A stretch of DNA of 64,000 nt from Palsa-504 sp963753225 (GTDB taxonomy: Bacteria; Actinomycetota; Actinomycetes; Streptosporangiales; Streptosporangiaceae), in contig CAVWBQ010000003.1 in the NCBI GenBank assembly GCA_963753225.1, positions 1 to 64,000 on the forward strand, given 5' to 3'. Numbering within the stretch: position 1 is the first letter of the stretch; each line of letters begins with the position of its first letter. Made by a program: the position numbers and the translations under genes. This document shows, piece after piece, positions 32,761 through 40,427 of the stretch. A model generated the notes under the pieces. That model saw nothing but the letters and a program-made list of their open reading frames with translations, was not told the DNA's origin and made no database searches.

Positions 32761-33885
32761 ATGCCAACGCTGGCCGTCATTGGCGCGGGGCCGAAGGGAA
32801 TCGCGATCGCGGCCAAGGCCCGCGCGCTCGCCGCCGCGGGCCTTCCCGCCCCCCGGGTGGTACTCATCGAGCCGGGTCCGGTCGCCGGGAACTGGACCGG
32901 CCATCAGGGCTACACCAGCGGCCTGCTGCCGCTGGGCACGCCGCCGGAGAAGGACGTCGGCTACCCCTACGCCGACAGCTGGGGCCCTCGCTCACCCGCG
33001 GTCACCGCGGCGATGGCGGACTACAGCTGGCAGCGGCACCTGATCGCCCGGGGTGCCTACGCCGACTGGGTGGACCGCGGTCGCCTACGGCCCACCCACC
33101 GGCAGTGGAGTTACTACCTGCGAGAGGTCGCGGACCGGATCGAGGCCGAGGTCGTCGCGGCCGAGGCCGTCGGGCTGGAGGTGGACGGCGAGCGGTGGCG
33201 GCTGGCCGTCGATCCGGGGGAGCCGATCTGGGCCGACGGCGTGGTGGTCACCGGCGCGGGCCCGCCGATCCGCGTCCACGGCCAGCCGCATCAGCATCCG
33301 CGGGTGCTTGACGGGCGGAGCTACTGGCTGGCCGGGCCCGCGCTCAGCGGGCAGGTGGCCATGAACGCCTGCGTCATCGGCAGCGGTGAGACGGCGGCCG
33401 CGGTCGTGATCAGCCTGCTGGGCAAGGCGCACAAGCGGTCGGTCATCGACGTCCTGACCAGCCGCGGAGTCCTTTACTCGCGGGGAGAGAGCCATGAGGA
33501 GAACCGCTGGTATTCCGACCCGGGGGACTGGCCCGCGCTGGCCGAGGCGCACCGGCGCGAGTTCCTCGCGCGCACAGACCGGGGCGTGTTCTCGCAGCAG
33601 GCCGAGGCGGTTCTCAACGCCTCGCGCGGCTACCGTGCGCTCGCCGGGCGGGCGGTAGCGATCGACGCGGGTGATAAGCAGGTCGTCGTCACCATCGAGT
33701 ACGGTCACGAGCGCGAGCGCGTCGCCTATGACCTGGTCGTCGTGGCGGTCGGCTTCCATGCTCGCTGGTTCGAGACACTGCTCGGCGGCGAGGCGCTCCG
33801 CCGGCTCGGCCACGCCGTGGCCGGGACCGCGCTCGAGCGGCGGATCGGCGGCGGTTCTGGGTCAAAGTGCCGGTGGTCCGGCTGA
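32761..33885 (+). CDS. SidA/IucD-like FAD N-monooxygenase, 3'-truncated
   Basis: Flavin N-monooxygenase of the lysine/ornithine hydroxylase family. The FAD motif is AVIGAGPKGIAIAAKA, the NADPH motif CVIGSGETAAAVVISLL, and LPLGTPPEKDVGYPYAD and SYYLREVADRIEAEV are also seen. Conserved sequence ends at about residue 363 (GTALERRIG), then runs into SGSKCRWSG and stops at 33885, 4 bp before an insertion element. The family usually has about 430 residues, so the C-terminal FAD/substrate lid is missing and the enzyme is probably inactive. The substrate-binding and cofactor halves are otherwise intact. No peptide-synthetase or siderophore gene is nearby. Family precise substrate unknown. Confidence 0.82.
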   Translation: MPTLAVIGAGPKGIAIAAKARALAAAGLPAPRVVLIEPGPVAGNWTGHQGYTSGLLPLGTPPEKDVGYPYADSWGPRSPAVTAAMADYSWQRHLIARGAYADWVDRGRLRPTHRQWSYYLREVADRIEAEVVAAEAVGLEVDGERWRLAVDPGEPIWADGVVVTGAGPPIRVHGQPHQHPRVLDGRSYWLAGPALSGQVAMNACVIGSGETAAAVVISLLGKAHKRSVIDVLTSRGVLYSRGESHEENRWYSDPGDWPALAEAHRREFLARTDRGVFSQQAEAVLNASRGYRALAGRAVAIDAGDKQVVVTIEYGHERERVAYDLVVVAVGFHARWFETLLGGEALRRLGHAVAGTALERRIGGGSGSKCRWSG

Positions 33886-33888
33886 CAC

Positions 33889-33902
33889 GGAAACTGGGTC
33901 CC
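33889..33902 (+). repeat. IS110-type element inverted repeat, 3' side of transposase
   Basis: GGAAACTGGGTCCC; matches the complement at 35624-35637 in all 14 bases. It lies 121 bp beyond the transposase stop. Confidence 0.85.
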
Positions 33903-34023
33903 GGTGGGCGTGCGGGAGCGAACCCTGGCCCGGGCGGTGGCGAGGGCTGCGTGGTCGCGCTGGTTTGTCCGGCGGGGGCGGGCCGGGGGTGCCGGTTCGG
34001 CGGCGGCTCCGGTGCTGCGGGGA

Positions 34024-35337
34024 TCAGGGTGTGGTGCTGGCGGTGGATGTTAAGACGGCCTCCGGCGGGCTGATGGTGATGGTGATGGCGCAGCCGGGAT
34101 AGAGCTTCTGGAGCCGTCGTTCCAGGTAGGCGCGCTGCTGGTCGGGTGATTCCCGGCGGGTGTAGAAGTCCGCGCCCAGGTCCTGGTAGGGGGTGCCGCT
34201 CTTGAGGACCTGGTAGGCGATCTTGAGCAGGGTGTGCGCGATCGCGGTGATGGCCTTCTTCTTCGCGGCGGGGTTCTTGTCTCCGCCGAACCGGCGGACC
34301 AGCCGGTTGTAGCGGGCCTGCAGCCGCCCTTTGGTGCGGATGGCGTTCCAGGCGGCCTGGATGAGCACCGGCTTGATGTAGGTGCCGGCGTCGCCGGTGC
34401 GGCCGTGCTTGCGCTTGCGGGCGCTGATGTTGTTGCCCGGGCAGAGCGTGACCCAGGAGGCCAGCTTCTCGTGGCTGGCGAAGTGCCGGTGCGGGGCCGG
34501 GCCGATCTCGGCCAGCCACGCCTGCGCGACCACGTCGCCGAACGCGGGGATGGTCTTGAGCAGGTCCAGTTCCCGCTGCCAGCGCCCGGCCCGGCCCGCG
34601 ATCTGGTCGTCCAGGTCAGCCACGGCGGCGTCCAGGCCGGCGATCCGGTCCCGGTGCAGCCGGCACATCAGCGCGTGATGCCCGGTGAACCGGCCGGTCA
34701 GGGCCATCGACAGGTCAGCCAGCTTGCCCGCGGTCCGCATCCGGCCTTTGGCCAGGTCCGCCAGCACGGCACCGCGGCGCTCCCCGTCGATCAGCGAATC
34801 GATCATCGCCGTGGCGGACTTGCCGGTAATGTCGCTGGCAACCGAGCCGAGCTTGATGCCGGCCGACTCCAGCGCCTTGGCAAGCCGCTGGATCTCCGAG
34901 GTGCGGGCCTGCACCGTCTTCATCCGGTACCGGGTCAGGTCCCGCACCTCCCTCAGCTCCGCCGGCGGGATATACGAGCCGCGCAGCAGCCCGCACTCGA
35001 ACAGTTCCGCCAGCCGCCGGCAGTCCGCCGCGTCGGTCTTATGGCCCTTCAGCGCCCTGGCGTGCGCCGGGTTGACCACCGCGACCTCGGTGAAGTCCTG
35101 CTCGGCGAGCGCGTAATACACCGGGTCGGTATAGATCCCGGACGCCTCCATCACCACGTGCGTCACCCCGCGGCGGCGCAGCAGGCGGGCCATCTCCTGC
35201 AGCACCCCGTAAAACGTGCGGAACTCCAGGATCTCGGTCGTGCGGGTCCACGGCTTCTCACCCGGGGACCGGATCGCGACCTTGATCATGTTCTTGTGCA
35301 CGTCGATCCCGGCGACATGCTCATACAGCACTCTCAC
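34024..35337 (-). CDS. IS110-family transposase (DEDD recombinase)
   Basis: 437-residue transposase. The N-terminal DEDD/RuvC-like domain shows Asp in YEHVAGIDVHKNMIKVAI, Glu in VVMEASGIYTDPVYYAL and Asp-Asp in LKGHKTDAADCRRLAELF. The C-terminal IS116/IS110/IS902 domain has IPAFGDVVAQAWLAEIGP, HEKLASWVTLCPGNNISARK (Ser in the position of the catalytic serine) and NAAKKKAITAIAH-like closing helices. All parts are present and the frame is intact, so the enzyme may be active. Newer work shows IS110 recombinases use a bridge RNA transcribed from the element's non-coding end. Confidence 0.93.
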   Translation of the reverse strand: MRVLYEHVAGIDVHKNMIKVAIRSPGEKPWTRTTEILEFRTFYGVLQEMARLLRRRGVTHVVMEASGIYTDPVYYALAEQDFTEVAVVNPAHARALKGHKTDAADCRRLAELFECGLLRGSYIPPAELREVRDLTRYRMKTVQARTSEIQRLAKALESAGIKLGSVASDITGKSATAMIDSLIDGERRGAVLADLAKGRMRTAGKLADLSMALTGRFTGHHALMCRLHRDRIAGLDAAVADLDDQIAGRAGRWQRELDLLKTIPAFGDVVAQAWLAEIGPAPHRHFASHEKLASWVTLCPGNNISARKRKHGRTGDAGTYIKPVLIQAAWNAIRTKGRLQARYNRLVRRFGGDKNPAAKKKAITAIAHTLLKIAYQVLKSGTPYQDLGADFYTRRESPDQQRAYLERRLQKLYPGCAITITISPPEAVLTSTASTTP

Positions 35338-35637
35338 CTGCGTCCACCTCCTGCAGCGGCATCATCTGACTGGGATAGGCGCGCCGCCGGCCAGGGCCCC
35401 CGTCAGTACAGGAGACTGACACGCGCGCACGTAGCAGCAGCGGGGGTTACCCGGCAAGGGAGCCCTCAGGACCTGTCTCTAACACGGCCTCGAACGGCCC
35501 AGGCTGGAACGGTCACGACCGGCGGCAGCCGCCACGAGCCTGCACCCTCCGCGCCCGGCCCCGCAGCCCGGACACCGCAAAAGACCCCAACCCGTCACCA
35601 CCCGCACCCGCCCGCGGCGGCAAGGGACCCAGTTTCC
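35338..35637 (-). other. Non-coding 5' end of the IS110-type element (bridge-RNA candidate region)
   Basis: 300 bp between the transposase start and the outer inverted repeat, without a coding gene. In IS110-group elements this end carries the promoter and the bridge RNA, about 150-200 nt, whose two loops pair with target and donor DNA. I see several short GC-rich stems but cannot fold them reliably, so no RNA boundaries are given. The opposite non-coding end is only 121-135 bp. Confidence 0.4.
35624..35637 (+). repeat. IS110-type element inverted repeat, 5' side of transposase
   Basis: GGGACCCAGTTTCC, the exact complement of 33889-33902. The 293 bp from 35638 to 35930 that follow contain no gene that I can support. 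Confidence 0.85.
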
Positions 35638-35930
35638 ATCACCTGCGGCAGAGCCACGCAGTGGCTCATGATTTCTCTAACCGGACCAGCGGCACATCGA
35701 CCCAGCGGTTAGCACATCAGCGCGCCAGAAATCCCGAAGCACGCCCGGGGCCATCGGCACCACCACTGCCCGCCGGTTCCGGCGACCCCACGATCGCTAG
35801 TACCCGATGATCACCGCGCCCGCAAGCCCGGGCCACGGTGTCGTACGAGACTGCGTCTTGGGGCATCCTGTCCGGCCCGCCGCCCGCGCGGGATCTGACC
35901 AATACCACTAGAGGGGCCTTTGATGGGCCG

Positions 35931-36638
35931 TCAGGTTGTGTCGTCGAGGTGCAGGCTAGTGAGGGAGGTCAGGTTCGCCAGCCAGCCCGGCAGCTCGGTC
36001 AGCTGGTTGTGGCTCAGGTCCAGGTCTGTGAGGGCGGTCAGGTTCCCTAGCCACTCCGGCAAGGCGGTCAGCTGGTTGTAGCACAGGTTCAGCCTGGTGA
36101 GGGCGGTCAGGCCGCCCAGGGCATCTGGTAGCGCGTTCAGCTGGTTGAAGCCTAGGTCCAGGTCGGTCAGAGCGGTCAGGTTCCCTAGCGCGGCGGGCAG
36201 TCCGGCCAGCTGGTTGCCTTCCACGTACAAGCTAGTGAGGGTGGTCAGGCGGCCCAGCCAGTCCGGCAGCCGCGTCAGCCCGCAGTAGGCCAGGTACAAG
36301 GTGGTGAGCCGGGGCAGGCTGGGCGGCGAGTCGGGCAGCGGGTCCAGCGGGTTGTAGCTCAGCTCCAGGGTGGTGAGGCCGGGCAGGCGGTCCAGCCAGC
36401 CGGGCAGCGAGGTCAGCTGGTTGTGCTGCGCGTCCAAGGCGGTGAGGCTGGTCAGGTTTCCTACCCAGTCCGGCAGCACCGTCAGCTGGTTGTAGCTCAG
36501 CTCCAGGCTGGTGGGGGCGGGCAGAGACCGGATCCACTCCGGCATCGCGGTCATCCACCCGCTGCTCAGCCGTCCGCTGTGCAGCCAGACCTCGCGCCCG
36601 TCCTCCGACACGCCCTCGCGCGGCGCCTCCGCATCCAT
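35931..36638 (-). CDS. Leucine-rich-repeat protein
   Basis: 235-residue protein made almost wholly of leucine-rich repeats of 23 residues (pattern LTALTxLDLSxNQLTxLPxWLGN), about eight to nine copies from residue 40 to the end. It resembles bacterial LRR proteins related to Roc-COR or plant-type repeats. There is no signal peptide or membrane helix, so it is cytoplasmic, probably a binding scaffold. The N-terminal 35 residues (EAPREGVSEDGREVWLHSG) are not repetitive. ATG at 36638 is preferred; another ATG 8 codons upstream is possible. It has no operon partner. DNA repeats at the same period underlie the protein. Partner unknown. Confidence 0.85.
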   Translation of the reverse strand: MDAEAPREGVSEDGREVWLHSGRLSSGWMTAMPEWIRSLPAPTSLELSYNQLTVLPDWVGNLTSLTALDAQHNQLTSLPGWLDRLPGLTTLELSYNPLDPLPDSPPSLPRLTTLYLAYCGLTRLPDWLGRLTTLTSLYVEGNQLAGLPAALGNLTALTDLDLGFNQLNALPDALGGLTALTRLNLCYNQLTALPEWLGNLTALTDLDLSHNQLTELPGWLANLTSLTSLHLDDTT

Positions 36639-36676
36639 GTTTCCATCATCACGGATCGCCACCTCTGCTCCAGCCC

Positions 36677-37570
36677 CTAGCTTGCCGTCGAGGCGCCGGT
36701 CAGCACGCGGTCCAGCCAGCTCCGCAGCTCGGCGATGACATCATCCCGGTTGGTCTCGTTCAGGATCTCGTGCCGGGCGGCCGGGTAGGTGCGGACCGTC
36801 ACGTCGGTCAGGCCCGCCGCCTGATAGCGCTCGGTCAGCGGGGTGAGCAGCACCAGGCCGGCATTGACCGGATCGGCCTCGCCGACCGCGATATAGACCG
36901 GCAGGCCCGACCGGATCGCGGCGACCTGCGCCGGGTCGGCGCCGCGCCGGGCCCCGGCGAACATGGCCCGGGCCGAGGAGGTGTCGATGCCGAAGCCGCA
37001 GCGCGGATCGGCGACGTAGGCGTCGACTATTTCCTCGTCCCGGGACAGCCAGTCGTAGTCGGTGCGGGCCGGCTGGAACGGCGCGTTGAACGCGGACAGG
37101 TCGATCGGCTGGTCCAGGTCGAGTGCGCCCTCGAGCAGGTCGATGGCCGCGGTCCCGGTCAGCACCACGGCGTCGGCGTCCGCGCTGTGGTCGAACAGGT
37201 ACTGCTGGACGGCGAAGGACCCCATGCTGTGCCCGAGCAGGATGAGCGGCAGGCCCGGGTGCTCCGCCCGGATCCGCGCGGACAGCAGCCCGATGTCGTC
37301 GACCAGGCCGGGCCAGCCGCCCTGCCCGAGGTCTCCCAGCGCCGAAGGATCAGCACTGGCGCCGTGGCCGCGGTGGTCCTGCGCGTAGACCACGAAGCCA
37401 GCCTCGTTCAGCGCCCTGGCGACGTGCTCGTAGCGCCGCGCGTGCTCGCCCATGCCGTGCGTCAGCTGGACCGCACCCCGGAGAGCCCGCGGCTCGCCCG
37501 CCGGATCCCACCGGTAGGCGGCGATCTGCGCGCCGTCGGCTGACGTATAACTGAAGGTGCTCGGTGGCAT
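36677..37570 (-). CDS. Monoacylglycerol-lipase-type alpha/beta hydrolase
   Basis: 297-residue serine hydrolase like monoacylglycerol lipase/lysophospholipase: AVQLTHGMGEHARRYEHVA oxyanion region, VYAQDHRGHGAS, nucleophile in LILLGHSMGSFAVQQYL, and final His in YPAARHEILNETNR. The ATG at 37570 follows GAGGAGGAC; the open frame runs 22 codons further upstream without a ribosome site. It would release fatty acids from glycerides. The next gene upstream is divergent, so it is probably transcribed alone. Confidence 0.9.
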   Translation of the reverse strand: MPPSTFSYTSADGAQIAAYRWDPAGEPRALRGAVQLTHGMGEHARRYEHVARALNEAGFVVYAQDHRGHGASADPSALGDLGQGGWPGLVDDIGLLSARIRAEHPGLPLILLGHSMGSFAVQQYLFDHSADADAVVLTGTAAIDLLEGALDLDQPIDLSAFNAPFQPARTDYDWLSRDEEIVDAYVADPRCGFGIDTSSARAMFAGARRGADPAQVAAIRSGLPVYIAVGEADPVNAGLVLLTPLTERYQAAGLTDVTVRTYPAARHEILNETNRDDVIAELRSWLDRVLTGASTAS

Positions 37571-37718
37571 TGGGAAGTCCTCCTCGCCTGGGTAATTTAG
37601 GTTAAAAAACTGCAGGCCACAAGGCCCCCGGATCATCAGGAGCGCGGCGGGCGGCCTTCCGGGGTCGCGCGGTGGTCCGTTATTCTAATGCTGGTTAAGC
37701 AGCACCGTGAGGAGGCGC

Positions 37719-37856
37719 ATGGCGGATCCCGTGCGGGACCGGCCCGAGCCGGACTACGCCCGGCTGACCAAGCCGGACCGCGTGCACGGCTCGCTCTACG
37801 AGGGCCACCTGACCCAGCTGCCCGACCCGTCCGCCGACCGCTGGCGGGACGCCTGA
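37719..37856 (+). CDS. 45-residue ORF, probable N-terminal remnant of a Rieske oxygenase alpha subunit
   Basis: Short gene with a good ribosome site (GAGGAGG at 37709-37715). Its protein begins with about 28 residues (to DRVHGSLYEG) that recall the start of Rieske aromatic-ring-hydroxylating oxygenase large subunits, where DRVHGSLYTDP is common, then changes to HLTQLPDPSADRWRDA and stops. Full-length relatives have 400-450 residues, so most of the enzyme would be missing, as after an internal deletion. The stop overlaps the next start (TGATG at 37854-37858), which could still drive translational coupling of the thioesterase. The homology call rests on a short segment. Confidence 0.5.
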   Translation: MADPVRDRPEPDYARLTKPDRVHGSLYEGHLTQLPDPSADRWRDA

Positions 37857-38275
37857 TGGCCGCCGTCACGGTGCCGGTGCCCATCGCCACCTCGTACTTC
37901 CAGTACGACCAGCAGGGCGTCGTGTTCAACATGTGGTACTTCGGCTGGTTCGACGACGCCATGACCCAGTTCCTCGCCGAGGTTGGGTACCCGTACCCGG
38001 CGCTGAACGCCGACGGCCTCGACGTCCAGCTGGTGCACACCGAGGCCGACTGGCGCGGCGCGGTGCGTTACGGCGAGCAGGTGGTGGTCGACGTGGCCAC
38101 CGAACGGATCGGCTCGACCAGCTTCACCCTGTCGTTCGGCGTACGCGTCGGCGAGCAGGTGCGCTCGACCGGCCGCACCGTCTACGTGGTGGTCTGCACC
38201 GACGGCTCGGGCAAGCGGCCGGTGCCGCCCCGGCTCCGCGCCGGCCTCGAATCCGCTCTGACCACGGACCGCTGA
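37856..38275 (+). CDS. Acyl-CoA thioesterase (hot-dog fold)
   Basis: 139-residue 4-hydroxybenzoyl-CoA/YbgC-type thioesterase. The motif SYFQYDQQGVVFNMWYFGWFDDA carries the catalytic Asp in the place of DTDAxGVVY; the following VQLVHTEADWRGAVRYGEQVVVDVATERIG fits the hot-dog sheet. It would hydrolyse acyl- or aroyl-CoA esters. It begins within the stop codon of the preceding 45-residue ORF and is followed 10 bp later by the MBL hydrolase gene, so the three are likely one transcript. Confidence 0.88.
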   Translation: MAAVTVPVPIATSYFQYDQQGVVFNMWYFGWFDDAMTQFLAEVGYPYPALNADGLDVQLVHTEADWRGAVRYGEQVVVDVATERIGSTSFTLSFGVRVGEQVRSTGRTVYVVVCTDGSGKRPVPPRLRAGLESALTTDR

Positions 38276-38285
38276 AGGAGGCAGG

Positions 38286-39368
38286 ATGCAGGACCCGTCC
38301 GGCGAGCTGACGATCACCGGCACGGCGCAGCGCGAGGCATGGCTGCGGCGCGTCATGCCGCCCGCCGAACAGCTCGACCAGGACCTGTGGTCCCTCCCCG
38401 TGCCCATCCCGGACAACCCGCTGCGCTACGTGTCGGTGTACGCGTTCGGCACCGGCGAAGGGCTGGTCCTGATCGACGCGGGCTGGGGCTCGGAGGAGTC
38501 CTGGCGGGCCCTGCGGGCCGGGCTTGAATCCATCGGCGCCGGGGTGGCGGACGTGCGCGGCGTGCTGGTCACCCACATGCACTTCGACCACGTTGGGCTG
38601 GCCGGGCGGGTCAGGCAGGCCTCGGGCGCGTGGATCGCGATGCACCCCGCCGACCACGAGGTCTTCGCCCGCCCCGACTACCGCAGTGCGGAGCGGGCGG
38701 TGGCTGTGGAGGCGGAGTTCCTGCGCGGTCTGGGCGCGTCCCCTGCCGGGGCCGCGGCCGCGGTCGGCACCGCCGAGCAGTGGGAGAAGTTCACCACGAT
38801 CGCGCTGCCCGACCGGCTGCTCACGGACGGGGAGCTGGCCGACGTGCCAGGCTGGAAGCTGCGCGCCGTGCACACCCCCGGTCACACGCCCGGGCACCTG
38901 TGCTTCGTGGACGAGCGGTCGCGCCGGCTGTTCTCCGGCGATCACGTGCTGCCGCGGATCACTCCGAATATCTCCGTCCTGCAGGGCGCGCCTCCTGACC
39001 CGCTCGGGGACTACCTGGACTCGCTGGCCCGCACGCGCGACCTCGACGTGGACGAGGTGCTGCCCGCGCACGAGTGGCGGTTCCGAGGTCTGCCCGGCCG
39101 GGCAGACGCCATCGTGGCCCACCACGAGCGGCGGCTCGCCGAACTGCTGGCCGCGATCCGCCAGCGGCCCGGCTCCACCCCCTGGCAGCTGGCCGGGCAG
39201 CTGACCTGGTCCCGGCCCTGGGACCAGTACAGCGGCCAGATGCGGATCTTCGCGGTCACCGAGACCGCCGCGCACGCGCACCTGCTGGAGCGCCGCGGCC
39301 TGGTGACCGCGAGCCGGACCCAGCCGCCGGCGTACACGGCGAGGGTGTCAACAACGGCGCCATCGTGA
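38286..39368 (+). CDS. Metallo-beta-lactamase-fold hydrolase
   Basis: 360-residue MBL-fold enzyme. The di-metal motif HxHxDH appears as VTHMHFDHVGLAG, later ligands as HTPGHTPGHLCF, SGDHVLPR and VLPAHEWRF. The C-terminal part (about 280-350) is a helical extension with a winged-helix look (RPGSTPWQLAGQLTW, AHLLERRGLVTAS), typical of the LACTB2-like/hydroxyacylglutathione-hydrolase-like subgroup. Ribosome site GGAGG precedes the ATG. It lies 10 bp after the thioesterase gene and may hydrolyse a related thioester or lactone. Confidence 0.9.
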   Translation: MQDPSGELTITGTAQREAWLRRVMPPAEQLDQDLWSLPVPIPDNPLRYVSVYAFGTGEGLVLIDAGWGSEESWRALRAGLESIGAGVADVRGVLVTHMHFDHVGLAGRVRQASGAWIAMHPADHEVFARPDYRSAERAVAVEAEFLRGLGASPAGAAAAVGTAEQWEKFTTIALPDRLLTDGELADVPGWKLRAVHTPGHTPGHLCFVDERSRRLFSGDHVLPRITPNISVLQGAPPDPLGDYLDSLARTRDLDVDEVLPAHEWRFRGLPGRADAIVAHHERRLAELLAAIRQRPGSTPWQLAGQLTWSRPWDQYSGQMRIFAVTETAAHAHLLERRGLVTASRTQPPAYTARVSTTAPS

Positions 39369-39383
39369 TCGAGACCGGCGGCA

Positions 39384-40331
39384 TCATCGAGCAGACCCGG
39401 CCCTGACCGGTTCCCGCGGCCGGTAGGCGGCGGCGAAGCCCTCGCGCCAGCTCGGATAGCGGAGCGTCCAGCCCAGTTCCCGTTTGGCCTTGGCGTTCGA
39501 GGCGCCGCGGGCCTCGGTGATCATCACCAGGCCCTCGCCCATGATCAGCCGCGCGAGCCAGCGCGGCGCGTGGCGAGGCGGCCCGGCACCGAGCGCCTCC
39601 GCCAGCACCGGCAGCCACTCGCGCACCGGGGCGGGCTCGTCGTCGGTGATGTTGTAGATACCGGGCCTCCCGTCCTCCAGCGCGAGCACGGTCGCCGCGG
39701 CCGCGTCGTCGAGGTGGATGAACGACATCACGCCGCCGCCGTCGCCCACGATCGGGAACTGCCGCTTGCGCACGGCCGGGAGCAGCCCGTCGTTGGCGGC
39801 GCCGTAGAAGCCGCCGTAGCGGAGCGCGATCCCGCCCGCGGCGGTGACCGCCTCGTCCAGGTGCTGCATCGCGGCGTTGCCCTGCCGCGCCGTCCTCGGC
39901 GGGGCGGGGTCGAGCGGGTCGTCCTCGGTCTTGACCGGCCCGCCCTCGCGTGCGTAACGAAAGGGGGCGAAACTCTGCGCGACGAACCGGCGCACGCCCG
40001 CCTCGCGCGCCGCGGCCAGGAGCGTGTCGGTGCCCTCGGCCCGCAGCCGGATGGTCTGGGCGAGGGTGCGGTCGAGGTTCCTGGAGAAGCCCGCGTCGGC
40101 CAGCGCGGTGGCCTGATGGATGATCGCCTCGGGCCTGGCGTCCAGGACGACCTGGCGTGCCGCCCGCGCGTCGAGCAGATCCAGCATGACCGGTTCGGCG
40201 CCGAGCGCGCGCAGTTGCCCGGCCTTGCCGGGTGAGCGGGCGGTGCCGATCACCTGGTGGCCGCGTTCGCGGAGCTGGGGAACGAGCCGTACGCCGATCG
40301 CACCGCTGGCTCCGATGACCAGAACTCGCAT
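39384..40331 (-). CDS. NAD(P)-dependent epimerase/dehydratase, partner of the ECF41 sigma gene
   Basis: 315-residue extended short-chain dehydrogenase with N-terminal Rossmann motif VIGASGAIGVRLVPQL and later blocks ADAGFSRNLDRTL, IALRYGGFYGA and GIYNITDDEPAPVREWLP. No YxxxK catalytic pair is obvious in the usual place, so it may be an atypical member. It is divergent from the sigma gene that starts 97 bp away. ECF41 sigma factors are nearly always next to a gene of the COE set (carboxymuconolactone decarboxylase, oxidoreductase or epimerase), which is their target; this gene fits. Substrate unknown. Confidence 0.9.
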   Translation of the reverse strand: MRVLVIGASGAIGVRLVPQLRERGHQVIGTARSPGKAGQLRALGAEPVMLDLLDARAARQVVLDARPEAIIHQATALADAGFSRNLDRTLAQTIRLRAEGTDTLLAAAREAGVRRFVAQSFAPFRYAREGGPVKTEDDPLDPAPPRTARQGNAAMQHLDEAVTAAGGIALRYGGFYGAANDGLLPAVRKRQFPIVGDGGGVMSFIHLDDAAAATVLALEDGRPGIYNITDDEPAPVREWLPVLAEALGAGPPRHAPRWLARLIMGEGLVMITEARGASNAKAKRELGWTLRYPSWREGFAAAYRPREPVRAGSAR

Positions 40332-40362
40332 GACTTACTCCTGATCCTCGCGTGCTTTGCTA

Positions 40363-40389
40363 TGTCACATCCGCCGTGTTCTGCGGGTC
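40363..40389 (+). promoter_or_regulatory. ECF41-type promoter of the sigma gene
   Basis: TGTCACA at 40363-40369, 16-nt spacer, GGTC at 40386-40389. The known ECF41 consensus is TGTCACA-N16-CGTC. It would start transcription some 30 nt before the sigma gene ATG, i.e. autoregulation. Confidence 0.6.
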
Positions 40390-40399
40390 TGAACTCCAG

Positions 40400-40426
40400 G
40401 ACACCTGGTGACCCGGGGATGTGACA
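40400..40426 (-). promoter_or_regulatory. ECF41-type promoter of the epimerase gene
   Basis: On the minus strand TGTCACA at 40426-40420, 16-nt spacer, TGTC at 40403-40400, pointing at the epimerase start at 40331. The -35 element lies directly before the sigma ATG. Confidence 0.62.
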
Positions 40427-40427
40427 T

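Larger units (their letters stand above)
33889..35637 (-). mobile_element. IS110/IS1111-family insertion element
   Basis: Element defined by a perfect 14-bp inverted repeat, GGAAACTGGGTCCC at 33889-33902 and its complement at 35624-35637, enclosing one transposase gene. IS1111-group elements carry such sub-terminal repeats, so the true ends may lie a few bases outside. There is no visible target duplication, as usual for this family. It sits directly after the truncated monooxygenase gene, which it or an associated deletion probably ended. Confidence 0.75.

Noticed and set aside
32761..33885. Siderophore biosynthetic cluster
   Set aside because: Only one truncated N-monooxygenase is present; no NRPS, acyltransferase, IucA/C-type or uptake gene is adjacent.
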